A DNA stretch of 64,000 nt from positions 62,001-126,000 of the forward strand of contig JACPTK010000074.1 of the NCBI GenBank assembly GCA_016192825.1, in the 5' to 3' direction. The position numbers and the translations under genes are program-made. Numbering within the stretch: position 1 is the first letter of the stretch; each line of letters begins with the position of its first letter. The notes below the pieces were generated by a model, which saw nothing but the letters and a program-made list of their open reading frames with translations, did no database searches and was not told where the DNA came from. Source of the DNA: Betaproteobacteria bacterium. Its GTDB lineage: Bacteria > Pseudomonadota > Gammaproteobacteria > Burkholderiales > SG8-41. Below, piece by piece: positions 1-15,097 of the stretch.

Positions 1-1053
1 TTAAGCCTGACCCCGGGCCTCGGCGGTGCGGGCGCGCGCAGGCTGCTCACCGCATTCGGCGATCCGAAGCGCGCGGTCGGCGCGAGTCGCACCGCGCTCG
101 CGCGACACGTTCCGGATAAGGTTGCGGCCGCGATCCAGCAAGGCGGCATGCATGAGGCGGTTTGGCACGTCGGCGCGTGGCTGGAGGACCCGACGAATCA
201 TGTCGTGACCCTCGCAGACGCCGGCTATCCCGGACAACTCCTGCAGCTTGCGGATCCGCCGTTGCTCATCTACGTCAAGGGGCGCCTCGAATTGCTGTCG
301 CGACCGTCGCTGGCGGTGGTTGGCAGCCGCCATGCAACCGCCCAGGGCGCAGCCAATGCGGAGTCCTTCGCCCGAACGCTTTCCGACTCCGGTCTGACCA
401 TCGTGAGCGGGCTCGCGCTTGGCATCGACGCCGCGGCGCACCGCGGCGGTCTCGGCGGCGCCGCGAGCAGCATCGCCGTGCTCGGCACCGGCGCCGACAT
501 CGTTTATCCGGCGCGCAACCGCGCGCTCGCGCACGAGCTTGCCGCCCGCGGCGCGCTGGTGTCCGATTTTCCGCTCGGCACGCGCCCGCTTCCCGCCAAC
601 TTCCCGCAGCGCAACCGCCTCATCAGCGGCCTCGCGCTCGGCTGCCTGGTGGTGGAGGCGGCGGCGGACAGCGGCTCGCTCATCACGGCGCGCCTCGCCG
701 CCGACCAGGGCAGGGAGGTGTTCGCGCTTCCCGGCTCGATCCACTCGCCGCTCGCCAAGGGCTGCCATGCGCTGATCAAGCAGGGGGCGAAGCTCGTGGA
801 AAGCGCGAGCGACATCCTGGAAGAGTTGCGCCTGCCGGCGCCCGCGCCGGCCGAGTCGGCGCCCCATCCCGCCGCCGATGCGCGCGCGCAAGCGCTGCTC
901 GACGCGCTGGGTCACGATCCCTGCGACCTCGATACGCTCGCCGCGCGCTGCGGCCTTGCCGCCTCCGAAATCGCCGCGCTGATCACGCAACTCGAGCTCG
1001 ACGGTCGCATCGCTCCCCTGCCCGGCGGCTTGTATCAACGCCTGCGCCGTTAG
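1..1053 (+). CDS. dprA: DNA processing protein DprA (5' end outside window)
   Basis: DprA binds incoming single-stranded DNA during natural transformation and loads RecA on it. The frame is open from base 1, and codons before the Met at 148 already look like the family's N-terminal helical region (TPGLGGAGARRLL), so that Met is internal and about 350 codons are present. The Rossmann-like core is clear: VVGSRHAT, SGLALGIDAAAHRG, GTGADIVYPARN and NFPQRNRLISGLA. A short winged-helix-like domain closes the protein after an Ala/Pro linker. The smg gene that often follows dprA in betaproteobacteria is absent; topB follows. The pilMNOPQ operon in the same window fits a competence role. The family assignment is firm; only the start is missing. 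Confidence 0.95.
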   Translation, partial: LSLTPGLGGAGARRLLTAFGDPKRAVGASRTALARHVPDKVAAAIQQGGMHEAVWHVGAWLEDPTNHVVTLADAGYPGQLLQLADPPLLIYVKGRLELLSRPSLAVVGSRHATAQGAANAESFARTLSDSGLTIVSGLALGIDAAAHRGGLGGAASSIAVLGTGADIVYPARNRALAHELAARGALVSDFPLGTRPLPANFPQRNRLISGLALGCLVVEAAADSGSLITARLAADQGREVFALPGSIHSPLAKGCHALIKQGAKLVESASDILEELRLPAPAPAESAPHPAADARAQALLDALGHDPCDLDTLAARCGLAASEIAALITQLELDGRIAPLPGGLYQRLRR

Positions 1054-1083
1054 CGGCTCGCGGCAGCGCCTGTTGCGAAAAAC

Positions 1084-1112
1084 TTGCCTGGACAGTTTTT
1101 TGTACTTATCAT
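1084..1112 (+). promoter_or_regulatory. Candidate sigma70 promoter for topB
   Basis: TTGCCT (1084-1089) and TATCAT (1107-1112) are separated by 17 bases, 40 bases before the topB start. This is a consensus match only. Confidence 0.4.
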
Positions 1113-1151
1113 CGTGCGCTCTTTTGCCACGCCCTCGTCCGCGCTGCGCGC

Positions 1152-7307
<6,156 letters not shown>

Positions 7308-7506
7308 AGACTAGGTTCTAACTTAAGAGTAATAAGCTTAATAGAGCCGCTCTCTTGCTGTGGGCAAGTGGACGCAGGCCAGTGTGCAGGCGCCGGAGCG
7401 GGGAGGACAAGGATGTGCAGAAGCCGGTAAAAGATGTGGAAAATTTGTGAACGAAAAACCGTGCCTGAAGGCAGCTGCCGGATATCCACAAAGCGCACAG
7501 AGGAAA
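7308..7506. other. dnaA-dnaN intergenic region, possible oriC
   Basis: This 199-base gap has an A/T-rich stretch next to the dnaN start (about 7311-7350). It also holds near-matches to the DnaA box TTATCCACA: ATATCCACA at 7482-7490 and TGTGGAAAA (reverse TTTTCCACA) at 7435-7443, each with one mismatch. The dnaA-dnaN gap is a common origin location, but no perfect box is present here, so the call is tentative. Confidence 0.35.
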
Positions 7507-8841
7507 TCAACTTCTCAGGACGTTGAGCAGCGAGTTGAAGTCACGGGTGAGCTCGCTGTTGGTTGATTTGAGAAGCGCGACCTTGCGGCAGGCGTGCAGC
7601 ACCGTCGTGTGATCGCGCCCGCCGAAGGCTTCGCCGATGTCCGGGAGGCTCAACTGCGTCAGTTCCTTTGCGAGCGCCATCGCGATCTGGCGCGGGCGGG
7701 CGACGTTGCGGCTGCGTTTCTTGGAGTACATCTCTGAGACCTTGATCTTGTAATAGTCGGCGACGGTCTTCTGGATGTTTTCGATGGAAATCTGGCGGTG
7801 CTGGATGGCGAGCAGGTCGCGCAGTGCCTCACGGCACAGTTCCACCGTCAACTCGCGACCGGAGAAGCGGGAATAGGCCAGCACGCGCTTGAGCCCGCCT
7901 TCCAGCTCGCGCACGTTGGACTGGATGTGCTTCGCGAGGAAGAAGGCCACCGCCTCGTCCAGGCGGACGCCCTCGACCTCCGCCTTCTTGAGCAGGATGG
8001 CAACCCGCATCTCGAGCTCCGGAGGCTCGACGGCAACGGTCAGGCCCCAGCCGAAGCGCGAGATAAGGCGATTTTCGATGCCGGCGATCTCCTTGGGATA
8101 GGTATCGCAGGTGATCACGACCTGTTTGTGCGCCTCGATCAGCGCGTTGAATGCGTAAAAGAATTCCTCCTGAGTACGGCTCTTGCCGCTGAAAAACTGG
8201 ATGTCGTCGATCAGCAGCAAGTCGAGGGAATGGTAATAGCGCTTGAAGTCGTCGAAGGCCTTGTGCTGATAGGCGCGCACGACATCAGAGACGTATTGTT
8301 CGGCATGGATGTAGCGAATCTTGGTTTCAGGGGCCTGTTCACGCAGGCGGTTGCCGATCGCCTGTATCAGGTGTGTCTTGCCGAGGCCGACGCCACCGTA
8401 GATGAAGAGCGGGTTGTACGCCGCGCCGGGCCGCTCCGCGACCTGGGCCGCGGCAGCCCGCGCCAGTTCGTTGGCCTTGCCGGTGACGAAGGTGTCGAAA
8501 GCGAATGCCGGATTGAGCCGCGACACCTCGCGGCTGCTCGGTTTCGCCCCGCGATCCTTCGGCGCATGCGGGGGGGGGCGCGGCAGAGGCGCGGGGGCAT
8601 GCTCCTTGTCCGCGAGAGTGAGCAGCACCTCGATCTTGCGCTTGAGTTGCTCGCGCGCGAGCGACTCGATGCGAGGCAGGAATTTGTCGCGTATCCACTG
8701 GAGCACGAACCGGTTCGGCGCGACCAGGGTCAAGCGGTCTCCCTCGGCGTGGAATCGCAGGGGCTTGATCCAGGTTTGGTACTGCTGGGGCGGCAGCTCG
8801 TTCTCGAAGCGGGTCAGACAGAAGCGCCAGAAACTGTTCAT
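7507..8841 (-). CDS. dnaA: Chromosomal replication initiator DnaA
   Basis: DnaA is the AAA+ ATPase that binds DnaA boxes, melts the origin and starts replication. Domain I (residues 1 to about 85) opens [21 protein letters not shown] short Pro-rich linker follows, then the AAA+ domain with Walker A GVGLGKTH (Lys155) and Walker [11 protein letters not shown]. The C-terminal helix-turn-helix has the signature [14 protein letters not shown]. At 444 residues it is slightly shorter than the E. coli protein (467), mainly in the linker. The linker coding sequence contains a run of nine G on the plus strand (8570-8578). A DnaA box lies 82 bases upstream, suggesting autoregulation. Confidence 0.98.
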   Translation of the reverse strand: MNSFWRFCLTRFENELPPQQYQTWIKPLRFHAEGDRLTLVAPNRFVLQWIRDKFLPRIESLAREQLKRKIEVLLTLADKEHAPAPLPRPPPHAPKDRGAKPSSREVSRLNPAFAFDTFVTGKANELARAAAAQVAERPGAAYNPLFIYGGVGLGKTHLIQAIGNRLREQAPETKIRYIHAEQYVSDVVRAYQHKAFDDFKRYYHSLDLLLIDDIQFFSGKSRTQEEFFYAFNALIEAHKQVVITCDTYPKEIAGIENRLISRFGWGLTVAVEPPELEMRVAILLKKAEVEGVRLDEAVAFFLAKHIQSNVRELEGGLKRVLAYSRFSGRELTVELCREALRDLLAIQHRQISIENIQKTVADYYKIKVSEMYSKKRSRNVARPRQIAMALAKELTQLSLPDIGEAFGGRDHTTVLHACRKVALLKSTNSELTRDFNSLLNVLRS

Positions 8842-8922
8842 CGGCGTCGCGTTGGAGTTGGAATTCGGACCCGGACGAAAGCGTGCTTTTTCAAGGAGAG
8901 ATTTTATCCTTTTTGAGGATGG

Positions 8923-8931
8923 TTATCCACA
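8923..8931 (+). promoter_or_regulatory. DnaA box upstream of dnaA
   Basis: TTATCCACA is a perfect consensus DnaA box in the 194-base gap between the divergent dnaA and rpmH. It could serve dnaA autorepression or be part of an origin. Only one perfect box is seen in this gap. Confidence 0.6.
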
Positions 8932-8974
8932 GAAACCGCGTCCCTGAGTGGCGATGCGGGCGCGTACGAAAAGG

Positions 8975-9004
8975 TTGACACGACGGAGAGTTAGAGGTTG
9001 TAAT
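8975..9004 (+). promoter_or_regulatory. Candidate sigma70 promoter for rpmH-rnpA
   Basis: A perfect -35 TTGACA (8975-8980), an 18-base spacer and TGTAAT (8999-9004) lie about 30 bases before the rpmH start, as expected for a strongly expressed ribosomal protein gene. Confidence 0.6.
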
Positions 9005-9035
9005 AGCGCGCTTTTCAGCAGCCGGATGAATCGCG

Positions 9036-9170
9036 ATGAAACGGACCTACCAGCCGTCGGTGACACGCCGCAAGCGGACCCACGGATTTCGTGTGCGTAT
9101 GCGGACCCGTGGCGGACGTGCGGTCGTGCGCGCCCGCCGTGCCAAAGGACGCGCACGGTTGAGCGTCTGA
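9036..9170 (+). CDS. rpmH: 50S ribosomal protein L34
   Basis: This 44-residue, highly basic protein starts [20 protein letters not shown] and ends KGRARLSV, the standard L34 pattern. It is a structural protein of the large ribosomal subunit. It is transcribed away from dnaA and sits immediately before rnpA, the near-universal bacterial arrangement. The last bases of the gene (CTGA) overlap the likely start of rnpA. Confidence 0.97.
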   Translation: MKRTYQPSVTRRKRTHGFRVRMRTRGGRAVVRARRAKGRARLSV

Positions 9171-9532
9171 ACGCCGCCGGAGCAGCCACCCTGCCGCGCA
9201 GCGCGCGGCTGCTGCGGCGCGAGCAGTTCACGGAAGCGCTGGCAACCAGGGCGGCTGCACGGCGGCGCTATTTCACCTTGTTTGCCAGGCCCAATGGCCT
9301 GCCGCTAGCGCGCATCGGCATCATTGCCAGCAAGCGGGTGGCGCCCAGGGCAGTTGATCGCAATCGCGCCAAGCGATTAGTGCGGGAAACTTTCCGCAAG
9401 CTCCGCCATCGCTTAGGGGGTATGGATTTGGTGGTGGAATTGCGCCGCTGCCCGGCGCAGGGGTTCAACGAGGCGGCGGGCGCGGAATTTGCCAGAATGC
9501 TGGAAGAACTCGGCGCCCGGCCAAGCGGCTAG
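9167..9532 (+). CDS. rnpA: Ribonuclease P protein component
   Basis: RnpA binds the RNase P RNA and helps it remove 5' leaders from precursor tRNAs. The core reads [20 protein letters not shown], followed by [10 protein letters not shown], the RnpA RNR signature region. The start is uncertain. No ATG, GTG or TTG lies in frame between the promoter region and the first conserved residues. The best candidate is the CTG at 9167, which overlaps the rpmH stop as CTGA and gives 121 residues, a normal length. The TAG stop (9530-9532) lies inside the CTAG edge of a repeat element. No yidD gene follows. Confidence 0.88.
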   Translation: MNAAGAATLPRSARLLRREQFTEALATRAAARRRYFTLFARPNGLPLARIGIIASKRVAPRAVDRNRAKRLVRETFRKLRHRLGGMDLVVELRRCPAQGFNEAAGAEFARMLEELGARPSG

Positions 9533-9740
9533 CAGCCTGTCGGACTTGGCATTCCGACAGGCTGCTCACGGCAAAACCGCCTGCGAATTTCGAAGGAAAT
9601 ACGGGATGACGACCCTTATTAGCCTCGAACGGGCACGCGAGCAGGCTGAACATAAGGTTTTCGCTGCCTTTTTCTTTCGTTTTCGCGCAGGCGGTTTTGC
9701 ATTTAGGAGTTTGTCGGCCTTAGGGCCGATAAACTCCTAG
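9529..9740. repeat. CTAG-bounded foldback repeat, copy 1
   Basis: This 212-base intergenic element has CTAG at both ends. From left to right it has an A-type hairpin (CAGCCTGTCGGA / TCCGACAGGCTG), GCAAAACCGCC (9571-9581), a unique centre, GGCGGTTTTGC (9690-9700), and a B-type hairpin (GAGTTTGTCGG / CCGATAAACTC). The centre is clearly similar to copy 4 and to the reverse complement of copy 2. Its left CTAG contains the rnpA stop codon. Confidence 0.9.
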
Positions 9741-9768
9741 GGCAGCAGGTCCGCCGGCAAGCACGGTT

Positions 9769-11424
9769 ATGGATTCACAGCGCCTCATTCTTTTTTTCGT
9801 TTTCTCGTTTTCCGTGTTCCTGCTGCTGGACGCCTGGCAGCGCGATCAGCAACCGGCGCAGCCGGCCGCATCCGCCAGCGCGCCGGCAGGAAAATCGGTT
9901 TCCCCTAGTGCGCAAGCGCCGGTACCCAGCGAAAAGCTCACCGTGCCGCAGACTGCGGTACCGCTGCAGGAGCCGCGGGCTGCGCAGCCGGGCACCACGG
10001 TGCGGATCGAGACCGACCTGGTCATTGCCGAGCTCAGCACCACGGGCGGGGATCTCCGCCACCTGCAGTTCAAGAAGCACCGCGATACCCTGGACAAGAA
10101 GAAGGACTTCGTGTTGTTGGAGGCGTCCGCGGAGCGTACCTATATCGCGCAGTCCGGGCTGATCGGCACCGGCCTGCCCAATCACCGCTCGACGTATACC
10201 GCGTCCCGTGAGCGCTACCAGTTGGCCGAGGGTCAGGACAGCGTGGAGGTGCGCCTCGTCGCGCCTGCGGCCGACGGTATGCAGGCGGCCAAGATCTATC
10301 GGTTCCATCGCGGCAGCTACTTGATCGACGTGGGTTTCGAGATCGCCGGCAGTGGAGCGGGAGCGGCGCAACCATTCGCCTATTTTCAGATCGTGCGGGA
10401 CGGAAAACCGCCGGCCGGCGATTCGCAAATGGTGCCGACGTACACCGGCGCGGCCGTCTATACCGAGAAGGAGAAATTCCAGAAGGTCGCGTTCTCGGAC
10501 ATCGACAAAGGCAAGACGTCGTATCCGAAGCACAGCAACGACGGTTGGATCGCCATGCTCCAGCACTATTTCTTCAGCGCGTGGTTGCCGAAGAATGGCA
10601 CCCCGCGCGAATTCTATACGCGCCGGCTGGAGGAGAATCTCTACGCCGCGGGCGTGATCATTCCGGCGGGGACCGTCGCCGCCGGCGCGAGCGCAACCGT
10701 GATGGTGCCGTTCTATGCCGGACCCGAGGAGCAGGAAAAGCTCGCGAAGATCGCGCCGGGACTGGAACTCACAATCGACTATGGGTGGTTGACCGTGATC
10801 GCGGTGCCGCTGTTCTGGGTGCTTGCTTGGCTCCACCAATGGGCGGGCAACTGGGGCATTGCCATCATCCTGCTTACCGTGATCATCAAGCTCCTGTTCT
10901 ATCCCCTGTCTGCTGCAAGCTACCGCTCGATGGCCAAGATGCGGGTGCTGGCCCCCAAGCTCCAAAAGCTCAAGGACCAGTACGGCGACGACCGCCAGCG
11001 CATGCAGCAGGCAATGATGGAGATCTACAAGACGGAGAAGATCAATCCCCTCGGTGGATGCATGCCGATAGTAATTCAAATACCTGTTTTTATTGCACTT
11101 TATTGGGTATTGCTGGCCAGCGTCGAGCTGCGGCAGGCGCCGTTCATGCTTTGGATCAATGATCTTGCCGCGCCGGATCCCTGGTTCATCCTGCCGATAC
11201 TGATGGCGCTCACCATGTTCGTGCAGACGTGGCTCAATCCGGAGCCGCCGGATCCGGTGCAAGCCAAGGTGATGAAGATCATGCCGATCGTATTTAGTAT
11301 CTTCTTCTTCTTCTTTCCCGCCGGACTGGTGCTGTATTGGCTGGTGAACAACGTCCTTTCGATCGCGCAACAATGGCAGATCACACGCACGTTGGAGCGC
11401 GGAGCCGCGCCGCGGAAACGCTGA
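9769..11424 (+). CDS. yidC: Membrane protein insertase YidC
   Basis: YidC inserts and folds inner-membrane proteins, alone or with SecYEG; the F0 subunit c encoded downstream is a classic substrate. The 551 residues start with an N-terminal membrane segment (LILFFVFSFSVFLLL). A large periplasmic domain of about 310 residues follows, then the conserved 60KD_IMP core of about five membrane segments, with GIAIILLTVIIKLLFYPLS and INPLGGCMPIVIQIPVFIAL. It ends with a short basic tail. It is flanked on both sides by copies of the CTAG repeat in opposite orientation, so it may be transcribed independently of rnpA and mnmE. Confidence 0.97.
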   Translation: MDSQRLILFFVFSFSVFLLLDAWQRDQQPAQPAASASAPAGKSVSPSAQAPVPSEKLTVPQTAVPLQEPRAAQPGTTVRIETDLVIAELSTTGGDLRHLQFKKHRDTLDKKKDFVLLEASAERTYIAQSGLIGTGLPNHRSTYTASRERYQLAEGQDSVEVRLVAPAADGMQAAKIYRFHRGSYLIDVGFEIAGSGAGAAQPFAYFQIVRDGKPPAGDSQMVPTYTGAAVYTEKEKFQKVAFSDIDKGKTSYPKHSNDGWIAMLQHYFFSAWLPKNGTPREFYTRRLEENLYAAGVIIPAGTVAAGASATVMVPFYAGPEEQEKLAKIAPGLELTIDYGWLTVIAVPLFWVLAWLHQWAGNWGIAIILLTVIIKLLFYPLSAASYRSMAKMRVLAPKLQKLKDQYGDDRQRMQQAMMEIYKTEKINPLGGCMPIVIQIPVFIALYWVLLASVELRQAPFMLWINDLAAPDPWFILPILMALTMFVQTWLNPEPPDPVQAKVMKIMPIVFSIFFFFFPAGLVLYWLVNNVLSIAQQWQITRTLERGAAPRKR

Positions 11425-11435
11425 CGCGGCCTGAC

Positions 11436-11646
11436 CTAGGAGTTTGTCGGACTTAGCCCCGACAAACTCCTGATGCAAAACCGCCCGCGCGATAACGGGA
11501 GTCAATAGCAGTGAAAACCTTATTTCCAGCCTGCGCGCGTGTCCATCGGAGGCCAATCGGGGCCGTTACACCGGGGCTCAGTCGAAATTCACGGGCGGTT
11601 TTGCTGTTAGCAGCTTGTCGGACACCTAAGTCCGACAGGCTGCTAG
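11436..11646. repeat. CTAG-bounded foldback repeat, copy 2 (inverted)
   Basis: This 211-base element between yidC and mnmE has CTAG at both ends. It is reversed relative to copy 1: the B-type hairpin (GAGTTTGTCGG) comes first and the A-type (CAGCTTGTCGG) last. The inner GCAAAACCGCC / GGCGGTTTTGC pair is intact. The reverse-complemented centre shares the block GCAGGCTG-AATAAGGTTTTC with copy 1. Confidence 0.9.
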
Positions 11647-11676
11647 CACGGGCGGCATACGCATCGCCGCAGGCCG

Positions 11677-13017
11677 ATGCCAGAAAATGACGTCATTGCC
11701 GCTATCGCCACGGCGCCCGGGCTCAGCGGTATCGGCGTTATCCGGGTCAGTGGTCCGCGTCTCGATGCCGTCATAGCCGGAGTCGTCGGCAAGCCGTTGC
11801 CACCCCGCCATGCCGTGCTGGTGGCGTTCCGTGATGATCGAGGTGAGGCGCTCGATCAGGGCCTTGCACTATTCTTCCAGGCGCCACACTCGTACACCGG
11901 GCAGGACGTATTGGAGCTGCAGGGGCACGGAGGACCGGTGGTGTTGCAGCTGCTGCTGAAGCGCTGTCTTGAACTGGGGGCGCGGTTGGCCCAGCCGGGC
12001 GAGTTCACTCGACGCGCCTATCTCAACGACAAGCTCGATCTTGCCCAAGCGGAAAGCGTGGCGGATCTCATCAGTGCCGCGACGGCCGAAGCAGCCCGCG
12101 GCGCACTACGCTCCTTGCAGGGCGCGTTTTCACACGAAGTCGATGGGCTGGTGAACAGCCTCGTTGAATTGCGGATGCTGGTCGAGGCGACGCTGGATTT
12201 CCCCGACGAGGAAATCGATTTCCTGAAGCAGGCTGACGCTCAAGGCAGGCTCACGGCGGTCAGCACCAAGCTTTGCAGCTTGTTATCGGCCTCGCAGCAG
12301 GGCAGCCTGTTGAGAGAGGGGGTCCATGTCGTGCTGGCGGGCCGCCCCAACGTCGGCAAGTCGAGCCTGCTCAATCGGTTGACGGGAGAGGAGCTGGCCA
12401 TCGTCACGGACATTCCCGGGACCACCCGCGATGCGATCCGCCAGACGATCAACGTGGAGGGGATTCCGGCCCATATCATCGATACCGCCGGCTTGCGCGA
12501 ATCGACTGACCCGGTGGAGCGAATTGGAATCGAGCGCACATGGGCCGCAATCGATCAGGCTGACGTGGTCGTGTTGCTCATTGACGCGACCCAGGGCGAG
12601 AGCGACGCGGACCGAGACATCCTGAAAAAGCTTCCCTCCGCACTGCCATGCATCCGAGTGATGAACAAGGTGGACCTGCTGACGGGCTCTGCCGCTATCG
12701 CACGACGCGATGGCCCGGGCAAGGTATGGCTATCGGCCAAAACAGGGTCAGGCGTCGACCTGGTGAGGGAGGCATTGCTGGAAAAGGTGGGCTGGCAGGG
12801 CACAGGGGAAGGCCTATTCATGGCACGCGAACGGCACATAGAGGCGCTGGCGCAGGCCCAGGCACACCTGGAGAACGCGGCGCAAAGGACACGTCATCTT
12901 GAACTGCTTGCAGAGGAATTAAGGCTCGCCCAGGAAGCGCTCGGCACCATCACGGGGGAGTTCACCTCGGACGATTTGCTCGGCGAAATATTCAGCCGGT
13001 TCTGCATCGGAAAGTAA
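11677..13017 (+). CDS. mnmE: tRNA modification GTPase MnmE
   Basis: With MnmG, MnmE makes the 5-carboxymethylaminomethyl group on U34 of certain tRNAs. The N-terminal tetrahydrofolate-binding domain starts at [21 protein letters not shown] helical domain surrounds the inserted G domain, with G1 GRPNVGKSS (Lys228), G3 DTAGLR and G4 NKVD. The protein ends with the conserved FCIGK, whose Cys is essential in the family. The length, 446 residues, is normal. Its partner mnmG follows after a short gap that holds two parS sites. Confidence 0.98.
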   Translation: MPENDVIAAIATAPGLSGIGVIRVSGPRLDAVIAGVVGKPLPPRHAVLVAFRDDRGEALDQGLALFFQAPHSYTGQDVLELQGHGGPVVLQLLLKRCLELGARLAQPGEFTRRAYLNDKLDLAQAESVADLISAATAEAARGALRSLQGAFSHEVDGLVNSLVELRMLVEATLDFPDEEIDFLKQADAQGRLTAVSTKLCSLLSASQQGSLLREGVHVVLAGRPNVGKSSLLNRLTGEELAIVTDIPGTTRDAIRQTINVEGIPAHIIDTAGLRESTDPVERIGIERTWAAIDQADVVVLLIDATQGESDADRDILKKLPSALPCIRVMNKVDLLTGSAAIARRDGPGKVWLSAKTGSGVDLVREALLEKVGWQGTGEGLFMARERHIEALAQAQAHLENAAQRTRHLELLAEELRLAQEALGTITGEFTSDDLLGEIFSRFCIGK

Positions 13018-13029
13018 TGTTTCCTCCCA

Positions 13030-13045
13030 TGTTTCACGTGGAACA
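13030..13045. promoter_or_regulatory. parS centromere site 1
   Basis: TGTTTCACGTGGAACA differs by one base from the bacterial parS consensus TGTTTCACGTGAAACA. It is the loading site for ParB, encoded 3.5 kb downstream. Confidence 0.9.
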
Positions 13046-13083
13046 TGAGCCATGATTGGTAATGCTGCACTGCAGTATCACTC

Positions 13084-13099
13084 GGTTTCACGTGAAACC
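13084..13099. promoter_or_regulatory. parS centromere site 2
   Basis: GGTTTCACGTGAAACC is a perfect 16-base palindrome with the parS core TTTCACGTGAAA. It lies 54 bases from site 1 in the same mnmE-mnmG gap. Confidence 0.9.
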
Positions 13100-13168
13100 C
13101 TCCACCGGTTCTGCTAACTGGCGATGTACGGTATCATTACGAGCCGCAATGGCAAGCCCATTATATTC

Positions 13169-15097
13169 ATGCAACCCATTGAAACATTTGATGTTATAGT
13201 TATTGGCGGAGGCCACGCCGGGACTGAGGCAGCCTTAGCTGCCGCACGCATGGGTTGCGAGACGTTGTTGCTCACCCATAGCATCGAAACGTTGGGCCAG
13301 ATGTCCTGCAACCCTTCGATCGGCGGCATTGGCAAAGGCCATTTGGTCAAGGAAGTCGACGCCCTGGATGGCGTGATGGCGGCGGCGGCCGACGAGGCGG
13401 GCATCCAGTTTCGCGTGCTCAACTCGCGCAAAGGCCCGGCGGTGCGGGCGACGCGCGCGCAAGCAGACCGGGTGCTCTACAAGAAGGCCATACGCGGCCG
13501 CATCGAAAGCCAGCCGGGTCTTCGCGTCTTTCAGCAGGCGGTGGACGATCTTCTGCTGGAGAACGACCGCGTGACGGGCGTCGTGACCCAGATCGGACTG
13601 CGGTTTTCCGCACGTGCCGTCGTGCTTACTACCGGAACTTTTCTTTCCGGACTGATCCACATCGGTTTGAAGAATTACCAGGCAGGCCGGGCCGGCGACC
13701 CGCCGTCGCTCATGCTCGCGCAGCGGCTGCGCGAGTTGAAACTTCCCGTAGGTAGGCTGAAAACCGGGACGCCGCCGCGCCTCGATGGACGCAGCATCGA
13801 CTTCTCGGTGATGGGGGAACAACCCGGCGACGAGCCGACGCCGGTATTCTCGTATCTCGGTCGCCGCGACCAGCACCCGCGGCAGGTGCCGTGCTGGATC
13901 ACGCACACCAACGAGCGCACGCACGATATCATCCGCGGCGCGCTTGACCGGTCACCGCTTTACGCCGGCGTGATCGAAGGCATCGGCCCGCGCTATTGCC
14001 CCTCGATCGAGGACAAGGTAACGCGTTTTGCCGCGAAAGCTTCTCATCAGATCTTTCTGGAGCCGGAGGGACTCACGGTCAGCGAGTTCTATCCCAACGG
14101 TATTTCGACCAGCCTGCCGTACGACGTGCAGCAGGCATTGGTGCGCTCGATCCGGGGCCTGGAGCGCGCGCACATTACGCGGCCCGGCTACGCCATCGAA
14201 TACGATTACTTCGATCCACGCGGTCTGAAGCGCTCGCTTGAGACCAAGGCCATTGGCGGCTTGTTTTTCGCCGGGCAGATCAATGGCACCACGGGGTACG
14301 AAGAAGCCGCGGCGCAGGGGATCCTGGCGGGCATCAATGCGGCGCTGTTCGTGAAGGAACGCGAAGCCTGGTGCCCGCGGCGCAACGAAGCCTATCTGGG
14401 CGTGCTGGTGGATGACCTCGTCACCCGCGGCGTGTCCGAACCGTATCGCATGTTCACGAGCCGCGCGGAATACCGGTTGTCCCTGCGCGAGGACAATGCC
14501 GATCTGCGCCTGACGGAAACAGGCCGCCGCCTGGGCGCGGTCAGCCATGCGCGCTGGGAGGTGTTCTCGCGCAAGCGCGACGCCATCGCGCGGGAACAGG
14601 AACGCTTGAAGAATACCTGGATCAATCCGCGGTTGCTGGCGCCGGAAGCGGTCCTCCCGGTTATTGGCCAACCGCCTGAAGGTGAACACTCACTTACAGA
14701 GTTGTTGCGGCGCCCTGAAGTTGATTATGCGATGCTCATGACACTGCCCGGCGCGGGGCCAGGTGTAACCGATCCGCAAGTTGCCGACCAGGTCGAGATC
14801 CAGTCGAAATATCAGGGATATATCGAACGCCAGCGCGAGGAAATCGCGCGTCACGAACATTGCGAGAGCCTGCGGCTGCCGGAGGGCGTGGACTACCGCG
14901 AGGTACGCGGGCTTTCGGTGGAAGCGCAGCAAAAGCTCAATCAGCACCGCCCCGAGACCCTGGGCCAGGCATCGCGCATCTCGGGCATCACGCCGGCGGC
15001 CATCTCGGTGCTGCTGGTTTATCTCAAGCGCGGCGCAACAGCCAACCGGAACAGCGCCCGTCCCGCGACCGGCCGTCCGAACGCCAGGACGGCATGA
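13169..15097 (+). CDS. mnmG: tRNA uridine-5-carboxymethylaminomethyl modification enzyme MnmG
   Basis: MnmG is the FAD- and NADH-dependent partner of MnmE (older name GidA). From Met 13169 it reads [20 protein letters not shown], the standard N-terminus with the FAD-binding GGGHAG. An in-frame ATG at 13124 would add 15 residues unlike the family. Other hallmarks are the conserved [17 protein letters not shown] and [11 protein letters not shown], and a C-terminal helical domain ending in an Arg/Asn-rich tail. At 642 residues it is slightly longer than the E. coli protein (629). Its TGA overlaps the rsmG start (ATGA), so the two are translationally coupled. Confidence 0.97.
   Translation: MQPIETFDVIVIGGGHAGTEAALAAARMGCETLLLTHSIETLGQMSCNPSIGGIGKGHLVKEVDALDGVMAAAADEAGIQFRVLNSRKGPAVRATRAQADRVLYKKAIRGRIESQPGLRVFQQAVDDLLLENDRVTGVVTQIGLRFSARAVVLTTGTFLSGLIHIGLKNYQAGRAGDPPSLMLAQRLRELKLPVGRLKTGTPPRLDGRSIDFSVMGEQPGDEPTPVFSYLGRRDQHPRQVPCWITHTNERTHDIIRGALDRSPLYAGVIEGIGPRYCPSIEDKVTRFAAKASHQIFLEPEGLTVSEFYPNGISTSLPYDVQQALVRSIRGLERAHITRPGYAIEYDYFDPRGLKRSLETKAIGGLFFAGQINGTTGYEEAAAQGILAGINAALFVKEREAWCPRRNEAYLGVLVDDLVTRGVSEPYRMFTSRAEYRLSLREDNADLRLTETGRRLGAVSHARWEVFSRKRDAIAREQERLKNTWINPRLLAPEAVLPVIGQPPEGEHSLTELLRRPEVDYAMLMTLPGAGPGVTDPQVADQVEIQSKYQGYIERQREEIARHEHCESLRLPEGVDYREVRGLSVEAQQKLNQHRPETLGQASRISGITPAAISVLLVYLKRGATANRNSARPATGRPNARTA

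Noticed and set aside
9489-9740. An 83-codon frame spanning the rnpA end and repeat copy 1, in the usual place of yidD
   Set aside because: Its sequence is repeat and hairpin translated by chance; it lacks the YidD cysteine pattern.
13124-13168. An earlier start for mnmG
   Set aside because: It adds residues unlike the family and has no ribosome binding site; [15 protein letters not shown] at 13169 matches other MnmG proteins.
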